Origin: Tritonibacter multivorans
GTDB taxonomy: Bacteria > Pseudomonadota > Alphaproteobacteria > Rhodobacterales > Rhodobacteraceae
Length of the DNA: 64,000 bases
Reading direction: 5' to 3'
Assembly (NCBI RefSeq): GCF_001458415.1
Contig: NZ_CYSD01000039.1
Location: forward strand, 186,001-250,000
The notes under the pieces were generated by a model, which was given only the letters and a program-made list of their open reading frames with translations, did no database searches and was not told where the DNA came from. Both the position numbers and the translations under genes were made by a program. This document shows, one piece after another, positions 21,877 through 30,656 of the stretch (positions within the stretch are counted from its first letter, which is position 1; the number at the start of each line of letters is the position of its first letter).

Positions 21877-22983
21877 ATGACCACGCTCCACGCCTCTTCT
21901 GCTGCCGATCTACTGCCCGAACCCCGGCTGGAGATCCGCAATCTGCGCCGCTTTTTTGATGGCCGCCCGGTGGTGGATGATGTGTCGTTGAAGGTCCAGA
22001 AAGGGCAGGTGACCTGCCTTCTGGGCCCGTCCGGCTGTGGCAAATCCACGACCCTGCGGATGATCGCAGGCGTCGAAATGCAGGATTCGGGCCAGATTTA
22101 TGTGGACGGCAAGCTGATCTGTGACACGGTGTTTCGGGTGCCCCCCGAACGGCGCGAGATTGGCCTGATGTTTCAGGATTTTGCGCTGTTTCCGCATTTG
22201 AGTGTCGCAGACAATGTGGCTTTTGGACTGAAAGGCAGCCGCGCAGAGAAACGCGCCCGCGTCGAAGAACTGCTGACCCGCGTGTCGTTGGCGCGTCACA
22301 TTGACAGTTTCCCGCACGAGCTGTCCGGCGGCGAACAGCAGCGTGTGGCCCTGGCGCGCGCGATTGCACCCCGGCCTAAAATCATGCTGATGGACGAGCC
22401 ATTTTCCGGGCTCGACAATCGTCTGCGGGACGGCATCCGGGACGAAACCCTGAGCCTTCTGAAAGAAGAAGAGGCGGCTGTGGTTCTTGTGACGCATGAA
22501 CCCGAAGAGGCCATGCGTATGGGCGATGAAATCGCACTGATGCGCGGTGGCAAGATTGTGCAGCAGGGCGCGCCCTATAATGTTTACACCCGACCGATCG
22601 ACAAGGCTGCGGTGGCGTTCTTTTCAGATGTGAACATTCTGCATGCCACGGTAAACGGTGCGCTGGCGCAGACGCCTTTTGGCGATTTCTTTGCACCGGG
22701 GCTGGAAGATGGCACTGAGGTCGAAATCGTGTTCCGGCCGCAGCATATCCGCATCGATTTTGATCGCGCCGGTCGGGGACCAGAGCCGACCGCAAAAGAC
22801 GGCGTTGCTGCGCGCGGTCGGGTAAAACGAGCCCGGTTCCTTGGCAATGAAAGCTTGGTGGAATTCCAGATGGACTTTGGCACGGTGCTCAAGGCAACGG
22901 TGCCAAATGTATTCTTACCTGCGGAAGGCCGGGCCATGTGGCTGACCGTGCCGCGCAACCGGTGTTTCGTCTTTCCGCGCTAA
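21877..22983 (+). CDS. ABC transporter ATP-binding protein, FbpC-like, without local permease
   Basis: A 368-residue ATPase with Walker A LGPSGCGKST, the Q-loop in MFQDFALFPHLSVADNVAFGL, signature LSGGEQQRVALARA, Walker B IMLMDEPFSGLD and H-loop THEPEEAMRMGD. A C-terminal TOBE-like domain (residues about 250-368) is typical of iron(III) or polyamine importers. No permease or binding-protein gene lies beside it, so it is an orphan. The gene order places it after the AlkC-like gene; a REP-like element follows it. Confidence 0.9.
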   Translation: MTTLHASSAADLLPEPRLEIRNLRRFFDGRPVVDDVSLKVQKGQVTCLLGPSGCGKSTTLRMIAGVEMQDSGQIYVDGKLICDTVFRVPPERREIGLMFQDFALFPHLSVADNVAFGLKGSRAEKRARVEELLTRVSLARHIDSFPHELSGGEQQRVALARAIAPRPKIMLMDEPFSGLDNRLRDGIRDETLSLLKEEEAAVVLVTHEPEEAMRMGDEIALMRGGKIVQQGAPYNVYTRPIDKAAVAFFSDVNILHATVNGALAQTPFGDFFAPGLEDGTEVEIVFRPQHIRIDFDRAGRGPEPTAKDGVAARGRVKRARFLGNESLVEFQMDFGTVLKATVPNVFLPAEGRAMWLTVPRNRCFVFPR

Positions 22984-22993
22984 CCGCACCGCT

Positions 22994-23120
22994 GGGCCGA
23001 GGCAGGAACTCCCGCCCGTCGGGCCCGCATTAAAATGCGCGCCCTCCCGTTGGGCATAGCGCCGCGCGCGCCCCGCAGGGGCGCGCGCGGCGCCGGTCGC
23101 TTCGGGCGCAGCCCGAAGCG
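22994..23120 (-). repeat. multi-hairpin interspersed element, copy A
   Basis: Read on the minus strand, it has a 16-bp perfect stem GCGCCGCGCGCGCCCC with a GCA-type loop (23059-23093), then GGGAG blocks and a GCATT-AATGC mini-hairpin; a second perfect 10-bp hairpin (23098-23120) precedes it. The layout matches copies B (27374) and C (42804). It lies downstream of the WYL gene and on the same strand. Confidence 0.75.
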
Positions 23121-23163
23121 AAACATCTCTGCGGCTCGGTTCTGCAACACGTCGGGCCTGTGC

Positions 23164-23835
23164 TTAGGTCTCGGGGGAATAATCCTGCAGCCGTTTGCCG
23201 GGTTCCTCCACGAAGAGCTCGGGCAGGGGATCTGCGGTCTCTATCAGATCGACCCGGAACACCCGGAACCCTTCGCGCAGTTCGCACCAGCCGGTCAGCG
23301 TCCAGACCCGTCCCCAATACTCCATATGCAGCGGTCGGATCACCCGATTGGTGAGCGTGCCGTCCAGCCTGCGATAGCTGAGGCGGAGCTTCTGGCGCGC
23401 TTTGATCGCCGCGCGCAGAACCGGCATATGGGCAAAGCCGCGTGTCGCATTGGCAAACGGGTAGACCGCGAATTTCCATTGTTCCGCTTCGCTTATGGTC
23501 TCGGTCGGCAGAACCGCATCCACTTTTGAGGCCAGCGACTGAGCCGCCTGTTTCAGTTCGAGATCTGCGGCCTCGCCCACGATCGCCATGCCAAGATGCA
23601 GGGCCTCCAATTCTTCCACGGTCAGGGTGAGCGGGGGGAGGGTGATCGCCTCGCGGACCATATAGCCAACGCCGCGCTCCCCTTCGACCGGTACGCCGGA
23701 GGCCACGAGCGTGTCCATGTCGCGGTAAATCGTGCGGACCGACACCTCGAGCCGGTCTGCGATGTCCTGCGCGCGGTGCAATTTGCCGTCGCGCAGGATC
23801 TGGATGATTTCAAAAAGGCGGTCAGTGCGGCGCAT
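23164..23835 (-). CDS. YafY/DeoR-type transcriptional regulator with WYL domain
   Basis: A 223-residue regulator. The N-terminal winged HTH (RRTDRLFEIIQILRDGKLHRAQDIADRLEVSVRTIYRDMDTL) is followed by a WYL ligand-sensing domain. It is the second gene of a two-gene unit with the ABM-like protein (54 bases upstream). A perfect inverted repeat sits 50 bases before the first gene and is a likely binding site, giving autoregulation. Confidence 0.9.
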   Translation of the reverse strand: MRRTDRLFEIIQILRDGKLHRAQDIADRLEVSVRTIYRDMDTLVASGVPVEGERGVGYMVREAITLPPLTLTVEELEALHLGMAIVGEAADLELKQAAQSLASKVDAVLPTETISEAEQWKFAVYPFANATRGFAHMPVLRAAIKARQKLRLSYRRLDGTLTNRVIRPLHMEYWGRVWTLTGWCELREGFRVFRVDLIETADPLPELFVEEPGKRLQDYSPET

Positions 23836-23888
23836 GGGGCCTAGCTTTCGCGCGGCACGCCGCCGGGGTCAACCGCCATTGGCAGGGC

Positions 23889-24197
23889 TTACGCCGCTGC
23901 CGACCAAAGCTTGGTTTCGTGCCACATCTGCAATGTGGTCTTGTCGATCATCCCCATAAGCGCCTGTGCGCATTCATGTTCCGGGAAGGCCTTGGCAGCC
24001 GCCAGCGCGCTGTCCATATCCGCCCAGGTGACATAGTCCGTCCAAGTGCCGTCCTCAGCCAGCGATAGGGCGCGCGCGCGAAAGCCCGGTTGCGCCTGTA
24101 CGAAGGCATCGGTCTTGGCACAGGCCGCGACATAGTCCTCGGCCGTCACACCGGCGTTCAGTTTAAAGCGCACCATTTCAATTACAGCGGTTGTCAT
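23889..24197 (-). CDS. ABM-like (antibiotic biosynthesis monooxygenase-fold) small protein
   Basis: A 102-residue alpha/beta-barrel-type protein, from ATG 24197 (MTTAVIEMVRFKLNAG). AAGGAAAAG sits just before it; a more distant in-frame Met has no good ribosome site. The beta-alpha-beta-beta-alpha-beta pattern and the Trp/Phe-rich interior fit the dimeric ABM/Dabb fold. The substrate is unknown. It is transcribed with the WYL regulator, which probably senses a related compound. Confidence 0.75.
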   Translation of the reverse strand: MTTAVIEMVRFKLNAGVTAEDYVAACAKTDAFVQAQPGFRARALSLAEDGTWTDYVTWADMDSALAAAKAFPEHECAQALMGMIDKTTLQMWHETKLWSAAA

Positions 24198-24246
24198 CGT
24201 CTTTTCCTTTGTTTGACGTTTGTAGTGCGGCCGGTTTAACAAGGAG

Positions 24247-24270
24247 CAACTGACACAAACCTGTCAGTTG
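24247..24270. promoter_or_regulatory. perfect inverted-repeat operator for the WYL regulator
   Basis: CAACTGACA (24247-24255), six bases, TGTCAGTTG (24262-24270): both 9-bp arms match perfectly. It lies 50 bases upstream of the start of the ABM-like gene, where promoter overlap is expected. WYL/YafY-type regulators commonly bind such palindromes near their own genes; that this one binds here is inference. Confidence 0.7.
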
Positions 24271-24440
24271 CTTTCAGGCAAATGGAAATCTGCCAGATTT
24301 CTTGGTGGATTCCCCGCGTCCTTGCCAACCCAAGCTTGGCGTAAGGCGCAACCGGGCCCTATGTCTTGAGGCAGAGAAACGAATTTCCGGGCATGGCCCC
24401 GCCAAGAGGCGCCCCTGTCCGCAGCAGAAAGGCAAAGAAC

Positions 24441-24656
24441 ATGCTGAACAATATTGGTCTTCCGGGTCTTCTTCTTATCGCCGTTGTGGTGCTTGTCCTG
24501 TTTGGTCGCGGCAAAATTTCCTCCTTGATGGGCGAAGTGGGCAAAGGCATCACCGCGTTCAAGAAGGGCGTGAATGACAGCACCAAGGAACTCGAGGAAG
24601 AAGCGGCTGACACGGCCAAGGATGTCACACCCGAAGCCGAAAAAGATAAGGCGTAA
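24441..24656 (+). CDS. tatA: Sec-independent translocase protein TatA
   Basis: A 71-residue protein from ATG 24441 ([22 protein letters not shown]). It has one N-terminal membrane helix, then a short amphipathic helix ([22 protein letters not shown]) and a charged tail. It forms the pore of the twin-arginine export system. Six bases separate it from tatB. Confidence 0.95.
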   Translation: MLNNIGLPGLLLIAVVVLVLFGRGKISSLMGEVGKGITAFKKGVNDSTKELEEEAADTAKDVTPEAEKDKA

Positions 24657-24662
24657 TTCCTT

Positions 24663-25181
24663 ATGTTCGATCTCGGCATGACCGAGCTGATGGTCATTGG
24701 CATTGTTGCCCTGATCGTCGTCGGACCCAAGGATCTGCCCAAGCTGTTCCAGAACGTTGGCCGCTTTGTCGGCCGCGCCCGGGGCATGGCGCGCGAATTT
24801 TCCCGCGCCATGGAGGACGCCGCCGACCAGTCTGGCGTGAAGGACAGCATGAGCGACATGCAAAAGGCGTTCAAGACGGCCTCCAACCCCATGGGCGCTG
24901 CCTTTGATGGGGTAAAGCAAGCCGCGCAGGACGTGAAGAATTCGGTCGATCCGACCAAGTTTGATCCCGAAAGCGAGACCGGCAAGCTGGCGGCGGAACG
25001 CGCTGAGAACGCCAAGAAAATCCAGGCAGCCACAGCCCGTGCCGCAGCAGAGCGCAAAGCGCGCGAAGCGCAGGAAGCGATGGAGACGGCGGAGAAATAC
25101 GAGGCGGAGCTGGCCGCAACCAAAGCGCCCGCGCCAGAGGCCGCAGCCCCGGCGCCGCCCAAGGATGACAGCACGACATGA
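24663..25181 (+). CDS. tatB: Sec-independent translocase protein TatB
   Basis: A 172-residue protein with one membrane helix ([23 protein letters not shown]) and a long polar tail. It holds Tat substrates with TatC. The Ala/Lys/Glu-rich coiled-coil-like C-terminal region ends in a Pro/Ala stretch. The stop overlaps the tatC start (ATGA). Confidence 0.95.
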   Translation: MFDLGMTELMVIGIVALIVVGPKDLPKLFQNVGRFVGRARGMAREFSRAMEDAADQSGVKDSMSDMQKAFKTASNPMGAAFDGVKQAAQDVKNSVDPTKFDPESETGKLAAERAENAKKIQAATARAAAERKAREAQEAMETAEKYEAELAATKAPAPEAAAPAPPKDDSTT

Positions 25182-26065
25182 GCCAAAGCGACGATATTGA
25201 AGACTCCACAGCGCCGCTGATTGAACATCTGGCAGAGCTGCGCACCCGGCTGATCCGCTCGGTCCTTGCCTTTATTGTAGGTATTATCCTGGCCTTCACC
25301 GTGGCAGAGCCGATCTTGCAGTTCCTGCTGCAACCGATCGAAGCCAGCCTGCGCGCACTTGGTGATCCGTCGCCGACGTTGCAGTATACCTCGCCGCAGG
25401 AATATCTGTTTACGCTGTTCCGCATCTCTATGGTGTTTGGCTTTGCGCTGTCCTTCCCGGTGATTGGTCACCAGCTGTGGCGGTTTGTGGCGCCGGGCCT
25501 CTACAAAAGCGAGAAGGGCGCGTTTCTGCCGTTCCTGATTGCCTCGCCCTTTATGTTTCTGCTGGGTGCGGCCTTTGCGCAGTTTGTGGTCACCCCGCTG
25601 GCGATGCAGTTCTTTCTGGGATTTGCGGATGTGGCTTCTGTCTTTGCCAACCTGATGCAGGGTGCCGTGCAGGAGGTGCCTGGTGATGTGGCGGTGGTGC
25701 CTGAAACCGCAGAGGGTGTGAAAATCACCTTCTTTGGCAAGGTGAACGAGAGCCTTGATATTACGCTCAAATTCATCATGGCCTTTGGCCTGTGCTTCCA
25801 GCTTCCGGTGCTGCTGACCCTGATGGGCAAGGCTGGACTGGTGACCGCCGAAGGTCTGGGTGGCGTGCGCAAATATGCGATGGTGGGCATTCTGGTGCTG
25901 GCCGCGCTGGTCACCCCGCCGGATGTGGTGACCCAGCTGATCCTGTTCACCGTGGTCTATGGCCTCTATGAGGTGTCGATCTTCCTTGTGGCCCGCGTTG
26001 AGAAAAAGCGCGAAGCCAAGCTGCGGGCCGAGGGCTTCTACGACGACGAAGTCGAAGGCGAATAA
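25178..26065 (+). CDS. tatC: Sec-independent translocase protein TatC
   Basis: A 295-residue integral membrane protein with six hydrophobic segments. The N-terminal ELRTRLIRS motif that recognises the twin-arginine signal is present, as is the conserved [21 protein letters not shown]. It contains a charged insertion between helices 3 and 4 ([19 protein letters not shown]), as in other alphaproteobacterial TatC. A terminator follows. Confidence 0.95.
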   Translation: MSQSDDIEDSTAPLIEHLAELRTRLIRSVLAFIVGIILAFTVAEPILQFLLQPIEASLRALGDPSPTLQYTSPQEYLFTLFRISMVFGFALSFPVIGHQLWRFVAPGLYKSEKGAFLPFLIASPFMFLLGAAFAQFVVTPLAMQFFLGFADVASVFANLMQGAVQEVPGDVAVVPETAEGVKITFFGKVNESLDITLKFIMAFGLCFQLPVLLTLMGKAGLVTAEGLGGVRKYAMVGILVLAALVTPPDVVTQLILFTVVYGLYEVSIFLVARVEKKREAKLRAEGFYDDEVEGE

Positions 26066-26083
26066 GCCGCCGGTAAAGACACA

Positions 26084-26115
26084 AAAAGACGCCCCCAATT
26101 GGGGGCGTTTTCTTT
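26084..26115. terminator. bidirectional terminator after tatC
   Basis: The 20-base perfect palindrome at 26089-26108 (ACGCCCCCAA joined to TTGGGGGCGT) is preceded by AAAAA and followed by TTTTCTTTT. It lies between the convergent tatC and the small minus-strand gene at 26148. Confidence 0.88.
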
Positions 26116-26147
26116 TGCGGCGCTCAGGCGCAGTCTCAGGGGCAGCT

Positions 26148-26345
26148 TCAGCTGGGGCGCACGGCCAACAGGACCAGATCCAATTCTTCCTCGAGCTTCT
26201 GAAGTTTCTTCAGTTTTTCTTCCGACAGCTCCGCATTGTCGGTGTCGACTTCGGACAGGGCAACAATCGGTGATCCGAGTTCTTTTTCCAGCGCCTGAAT
26301 GGCGGAAATCTTATCAGCATCGAGCGAAGCAATCGGGTAGAGCAT
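26148..26345 (-). CDS. small protein, conserved-looking helical, unknown
   Basis: A 65-residue protein from ATG 26345, with GGAG six bases upstream: MLYPIASLDADKISAIQALE at the N terminus and a Lys/Glu-rich coiled-coil-like C-terminal half (KLKKLQKLEEEL). No domain is recognised. It is convergent with tatC and divergent from the DUF815 ATPase gene at 26511; the 165-base gap between those two starts must hold both promoters. Confidence 0.65.
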   Translation of the reverse strand: MLYPIASLDADKISAIQALEKELGSPIVALSEVDTDNAELSEEKLKKLQKLEEELDLVLLAVRPS

Positions 26346-26510
26346 CTGTTTCTCCAGAAGATGTGGAAGGTGGGTCTGCTTTTTAAGGTAGGTCCAAGTT
26401 CCAGCATGGCAATTCCGCACCGCCCGACGCAAGAGGGCGGGGCGCGGGAGCAGGCTTGCCCCAATCGGCGGAACATGGTTTGTCAGTGCAAAACACAGGA
26501 GACACAGCGG

Positions 26511-27365
26511 ATGAGCCAGCAGGCCGACCAGACCCTTATGACCCGTATTGCCGAGGCCCTGGAACGTATGGCGCCCGCGCCGGGTGGGGCACCAGATTTT
26601 GAGGCCGCGTCCGGCTTTGTCTGGCATGTCGTCCCGGACCGGCTAGAGCCGGTGCCTGCGATCAACCGGGTGGATCTGGATCTGCTGGTGGGGATTGACC
26701 GCTCTCGCGAGACGCTTTTGGACAACACCCGGCGTTTCGCCAAAGGTTTTGCCGCCAATAATGCGCTGTTGTGGGGCGCGCGGGGGATGGGGAAATCGTC
26801 GCTGGTGAAGGCCATCCACGGCACGCTGAGTGCGGATCACCCGGAGCTGAAACTGGTGGAACTGCAGCGCGAGGATCTGCCCTCGGTCAGCCGCTTGATG
26901 AACCACCTGCGCGGTGCGCCTTACCGGTTTATCCTGTTCTGCGATGACTTGTCATTCAGCCATGACGATCAGCATTACAAAAGCCTGAAGGCCGTTCTGG
27001 ATGGCGGGATCGAGGGGCGCCCGGACAATGTGGTGCTTTATGCGACCTCGAACCGACGTCACCTGATGCCCCGCGACATGATCGAAAATGAACGCTCCTG
27101 CGCCATTAATCCGGCCGAAGCGGTCGAGGAAAAGGTGTCGCTGTCCGATCGCTTTGGCCTCTGGCTTGGCTTCCACCCCTGTAACCAGGACGCCTATCTG
27201 GCGATGATCCGCGGCTACTGTGATGCGCATGGTCTCGAAATCGACGAAGACACCCTGCGGGCCGAGGCGATTGAATGGCAGGCCACGCGCGGCGCACGGT
27301 CTGGCCGCGTGGCGTGGCAATTCTTTACCGACCTCGCCGGGCGCCACGGGATTGCACTGCGCTAA
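26511..27365 (+). CDS. DUF815-family AAA-type ATPase
   Basis: A 284-residue P-loop protein with Walker A GARGMGKSS at 89-97, Walker B-like FILFCDDLSF and a sensor-like YATSNRRHLMPRDM. This is the pattern of DUF815, a family of AAA ATPases of unknown role often near lipid or secretion genes. The start is ATG 26511 with AGGAG upstream. The stop is followed within ten bases by repeat copy B and a terminator. Confidence 0.9.
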   Translation: MSQQADQTLMTRIAEALERMAPAPGGAPDFEAASGFVWHVVPDRLEPVPAINRVDLDLLVGIDRSRETLLDNTRRFAKGFAANNALLWGARGMGKSSLVKAIHGTLSADHPELKLVELQREDLPSVSRLMNHLRGAPYRFILFCDDLSFSHDDQHYKSLKAVLDGGIEGRPDNVVLYATSNRRHLMPRDMIENERSCAINPAEAVEEKVSLSDRFGLWLGFHPCNQDAYLAMIRGYCDAHGLEIDEDTLRAEAIEWQATRGARSGRVAWQFFTDLAGRHGIALR

Positions 27366-27373
27366 GGTGTCAA

Positions 27374-27467
27374 CTGGCGCGCGCGCGCAGCGCGCCCGGC
27401 CCAAACGGGAGAGATTGCATCTTTGATGCAAGCGAGACCGGCGGGAGCGCCCCGCCCGCCGCAGGCG
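27374..27467 (+). repeat. multi-hairpin interspersed element, copy B
   Basis: Right after the DUF815 stop: a GC-only hairpin with GCA loop (GCGCGC arms), CCCAAACGGGAG, a GCATC-TTT-GATGC hairpin, GGCGGGAG, and a CCCGCCGCAGGCG end. The layout matches copy C (42804) base for base over long blocks and copy A in structure. Confidence 0.75.
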
Positions 27468-27492
27468 AAAACGGGCCTCGCAAGGCCCGTTT
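27468..27492. terminator. bidirectional terminator between DUF815 and nlpD
   Basis: Stem ACGGGCCT (27471-27478) with AGGCCCGT (27483-27490), four-base loop CGCA, flanked by AAA and TTT. It serves the plus-strand DUF815 gene, and on the minus strand it also closes nlpD. Confidence 0.85.
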
Positions 27493-27496
27493 GTGA

Positions 27497-28774
27497 TCAG
27501 TTCAGATAAGGCAGCGGATCGACGCTTTCGAAACCGTCGCGGATTTCAAAATGCACATAGGCCTCGCCGCTGTCATCCTGACGCAGGCTGGCAATGGTCT
27601 GGCCACGATCCACCCGTTCGCCCTTGCGCACGCGGATGCCTTGGACATTGGCATAGACCGACAGCAGGTTGTTGTCGTGGCGCAGCACAAGGATCGGGAT
27701 CTTATTGCTGTCCTCGGTGATGGCCGCCACGGTGCCTGACTCTGCGGCCTGCACTGGGGCTCCGGGCGCTCCCGAGATATCGATCCCATCGTTTTTGCCT
27801 TTGGCATAGGCGCGAATGATTTTGCCCTTCACCGGATAGCCCATTGCGCTTTCGGCTTTGCGGGTGGGCTTGGCAACCTCAACTGTCGGCGCCGGTTTGG
27901 CGGCTGTTGTGGCGGCGGGCTCTACCTCTTCCTTGGGCAGCGGTTTTGAGGCACTGGGCGGTTCGGGCGTGGCGCTGCCTTGCCCGGGCGCGGCCACCGC
28001 AGGGATCACTTCGGGTTTGGGCTGCGGTTTCGGTGCAGTCTGGTCTTTGACCGGGATCAGCAAAAGCTGGCCTTCGCGCACCGCAAAGTCAGAGCCAAGC
28101 CCGTTCCACTCGGACAGCGATTTCACCGGCACCTGGTACAGGCGCGAGATCGTATAGGCGGTTTCGCCGCGGGTGACCTTGTGACGGATCGGCTCCGGCC
28201 CGTCTTGTACCTCGGGTTTCACAACCGCAGGTTTCGGGCCTTCCTGCAGCTCGATCGTGGTGACAGAGCCGGGGTTGGGCGAAGACGCCGAGGCACTGTC
28301 AATCGCCGGGCCTGCGAGGGCTGCGATATCAACGCCGCCCGGGTTCGCACCCGTGCTGGACGCGCCCGGCGCTGTGTCCGGCGCTCGCCGTGGCAGCACC
28401 AGAACCTCGCCCTTGCGCAGCGGGTCGTCAACTTTGATACCGTTCAGGCGCGCGATCTCCGGGGCGGGCAGGCCAATGCGCTCTGCCACAGTGGCCAGCG
28501 TGTCGCCCCGGCGGGCCACGGCCACCTGATAAGACGGATATGTGATCAGCCCGCGCGCATCCGGCGTCGGGCGCAGCTCGGTCGCGGTCTGAGCCGCCTG
28601 CGTGGTGTTGAATGCGCCGATCTGACCGCGCAGGTCATAGTCCAGCGGTGCGGCACAGGCGGCCAACACCGCCAGCGAAGACACGGCCACGGTGCGACAT
28701 AGGCTGCGACACAGGCTGCCACACTGGCGCGGGCCAAAAGCAGAAGGCGTTTGGATGGAAATCTGGTGGGTCAT
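27497..28774 (-). CDS. nlpD: NlpD-like lipoprotein, LysM and degenerate M23 peptidase
   Basis: A 425-residue lipoprotein from ATG 28774, with GAGGAG upstream; lipobox LAAC at Cys40. Two LysM modules (around VARRGDTLATVAERIG and VTRGETAYTISRLYQ) bind peptidoglycan. The C-terminal M23/LytM domain is degenerate: the first metal-ligand site reads NDGIDISG instead of H-x-G-x-D, and the HxH site reads YVHFEIR. E. coli NlpD has the same loss and works as an amidase activator, so I assign that role here. pcm and surE lie upstream, as in E. coli. Confidence 0.9.
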   Translation of the reverse strand: MTHQISIQTPSAFGPRQCGSLCRSLCRTVAVSSLAVLAACAAPLDYDLRGQIGAFNTTQAAQTATELRPTPDARGLITYPSYQVAVARRGDTLATVAERIGLPAPEIARLNGIKVDDPLRKGEVLVLPRRAPDTAPGASSTGANPGGVDIAALAGPAIDSASASSPNPGSVTTIELQEGPKPAVVKPEVQDGPEPIRHKVTRGETAYTISRLYQVPVKSLSEWNGLGSDFAVREGQLLLIPVKDQTAPKPQPKPEVIPAVAAPGQGSATPEPPSASKPLPKEEVEPAATTAAKPAPTVEVAKPTRKAESAMGYPVKGKIIRAYAKGKNDGIDISGAPGAPVQAAESGTVAAITEDSNKIPILVLRHDNNLLSVYANVQGIRVRKGERVDRGQTIASLRQDDSGEAYVHFEIRDGFESVDPLPYLN

Positions 28775-28870
28775 CTTTATGCTCTCCTCACAAGTCAACC
28801 CGGCGCGGCCACGTGGCGCGGGCGCATCGGGAGGGGCCCGGGCGGGCACGTCTGGGGCGCGTGCTCTGTT

Positions 28871-28905
28871 CTGTCCGGGGGCCTGTCCGGGGTCCTGTCC
28901 GGGCC
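28871..28905. repeat. three tandem 12-base units between pcm and nlpD
   Basis: CTGTCCGGGGGC, CTGTCCGGGGTC and CTGTCCGGGCC follow each other in the 163-base spacer between the nlpD start and the pcm stop. Part of the spacer is also open in the nlpD frame (PGQ-like repeats), but no ribosome site supports translation there. Confidence 0.6.
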
Positions 28906-28937
28906 GGCCTTGTAAACTGTTTACCAAATAAGGCCTG

Positions 28938-29585
28938 TTAGGTCTCTTTTCCAAGACCTTCCAGCAGCGGAACAAAGCGCACAGGGCGCAATTCGTCATA
29001 TTCCAGCCCATTTTCGCTCTTGCGGACGCGGATTAGCGTCTGAACTGTATCGGATTGGCCTACGGGGACGACCATAATGCCGCCAACCTTGAGTTGCGAG
29101 AGCAGCGGGCCGGGCGGATCTTCGGCCGCGGCGGTGACGATGATTCGGTCAAACGGGGCCTGATCCGGCATGCCAAAGCTGCCATCGCCCACCAAGGAGG
29201 TAATATTGGAGAGGTTCAGCTGTTCAAACACCTGACGGGCTTCCTGCACCAGTCGTGCATGCCGGTCGATTGTGTAAACACGCCGCGCAATCCTGGCGAG
29301 AACCGCCGCCTGATAGCCGGAGCCTGTGCCCACCTCCAGAACCGTGTCACGGGGGCTGACCTGCAGCGCCTGGGTCATCAGACCAACCACCGAGGGTTGC
29401 GAAATCGTCTGCCCGCAGGAGATCGGCAGCGGCACGTCCTCATAGGCGCGTTCGGCAAAGATGCCGCGCAGAAACGCGCCGCGGTCGATGCTTTCCATGG
29501 CCTCGAGCACACGGGTTTCTGTTACCCCACGCGATCGCAGGGCAAAGAGAAACTGCATCTTTGTTTCGGCATCGAGCGCGTTCAT
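28938..29585 (-). CDS. pcm: protein-L-isoaspartate O-methyltransferase
   Basis: A 215-residue SAM-dependent methyltransferase that starts repair of L-isoaspartyl residues in aged proteins. Motif [19 protein letters not shown], and the family signature [19 protein letters not shown] near 58-76, are visible. The start overlaps the surE stop (29582-29585). The nlpD gene follows after 163 bases on the same strand. Confidence 0.95.
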   Translation of the reverse strand: MNALDAETKMQFLFALRSRGVTETRVLEAMESIDRGAFLRGIFAERAYEDVPLPISCGQTISQPSVVGLMTQALQVSPRDTVLEVGTGSGYQAAVLARIARRVYTIDRHARLVQEARQVFEQLNLSNITSLVGDGSFGMPDQAPFDRIIVTAAAEDPPGPLLSQLKVGGIMVVPVGQSDTVQTLIRVRKSENGLEYDELRPVRFVPLLEGLGKET

Positions 29586-30364
29586 TCGAGCCCTCTCATC
29601 GCCTCGAGTGCCGCTTGATCCGTGAGGTCGGCGCGCATGGGCGTCACCGAGATATCGCCATTAAGGTTCACAGCTGCATCCGTGCCGGGCGCACAGGCCA
29701 CGTGCTGGTTGCCGCCACGAATCCACATATAGCGCCGCCCGTTGGGCGAGATCTGTTCTTCGGCCGAAAAGGAGGTATTGGGGCGCTTACCCTGTGGGGC
29801 TGCCCGCAGGCCTTTCACATCCGCCGCCGCGACGGGCGGGAAATTGATGTTATGAAACAGGCGGTAGCCTTCGGTATGGGCTGGCGTGGCCGCAAGGATT
29901 TTGCGGATCACCTCTGCGCCATGAGCCTGTGCGGCCTCGAAGGGGTTTTCCAAGTCTTTATTGGCGGGGCCAAAATACTGGGACAGGGCCATGGCCGGAA
30001 GATCTTGTAGGGCGGCCTCCATAGCACCACCGAGCGTGCCGGAATACATGGCGTTCTCCGCCGAGTTGTTGCCCCGGTTCACGCCCGACAGCACCAGATC
30101 GGGACGCTTGTTTTTTAAGATCACGTGGATGCCCGCCAGCACACAGTCCGCAGGGGAGCCTTCGGCGGCAAAGCGGCGCGGGCCGAGCTCGGAAATCATT
30201 GACGGATGCGCGTAGCTGATGCAATGGCCGACGCCGGATTGTTCAAAGGCGGGCGCCACAGTCCAGACTTCGCCCTCAGGGCCTGCGAGGGTGGCCGCAA
30301 TATGTTCCAGCACGGCGAGCCCGGATGCGTTTATGCCGTCGTCGTTTGTGACCAGAATGCGCAT
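29582..30364 (-). CDS. surE: 5'/3'-nucleotidase SurE
   Basis: A 260-residue metal-dependent nucleotidase that removes phosphate from nucleoside monophosphates. The N-terminal metal site NDDGINASG follows MRILVT, and [27 protein letters not shown] is the second SurE signature. It is the first gene of the surE-pcm-nlpD group. The length is normal. Confidence 0.96.
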   Translation of the reverse strand: MRILVTNDDGINASGLAVLEHIAATLAGPEGEVWTVAPAFEQSGVGHCISYAHPSMISELGPRRFAAEGSPADCVLAGIHVILKNKRPDLVLSGVNRGNNSAENAMYSGTLGGAMEAALQDLPAMALSQYFGPANKDLENPFEAAQAHGAEVIRKILAATPAHTEGYRLFHNINFPPVAAADVKGLRAAPQGKRPNTSFSAEEQISPNGRRYMWIRGGNQHVACAPGTDAAVNLNGDISVTPMRADLTDQAALEAMRGLE

Positions 30365-30551
30365 GGAAAGCCCCTGAGTTTGTCCCTGAAAGCATGCACC
30401 ATTTACGCGTTTGCGAAGATGGCCTGTGTCGGGAGGTTTCCTTCTGCATAGGCGGCAGGGGGAAAGGGGGCAAGAGGGATGGCTTGTCCAAATGGCAACA
30501 GTGTTGCCGACAGAGCGCGTTGTCTGAAAACGAGGCTATCGGCGCGTTGCA

Positions 30552-30602
30552 AGGACTGGGGCGCTGCCCCAGACCCCGGAGTATTTTGGGCCAAAAGAAG
30601 TG
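30552..30602 (+). repeat. hairpin + CCGGAGTATTT interspersed element, copy 2
   Basis: CTGGGGC-GCT-GCCCCAG hairpin (30556-30572), then ACCCCGGAGTATTT and GGGCCAAAAGAAG. It occupies the 292-base spacer between surE (starts 30364, minus) and the SDR gene (ends 30657, minus). It resembles the element at 12755. Confidence 0.65.
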
Positions 30603-30656
30603 TCTGTGCCGCGTGCCCGTTCTGCGTGCCCGGGCCGTGTCTGTGCCCACTGGGGG

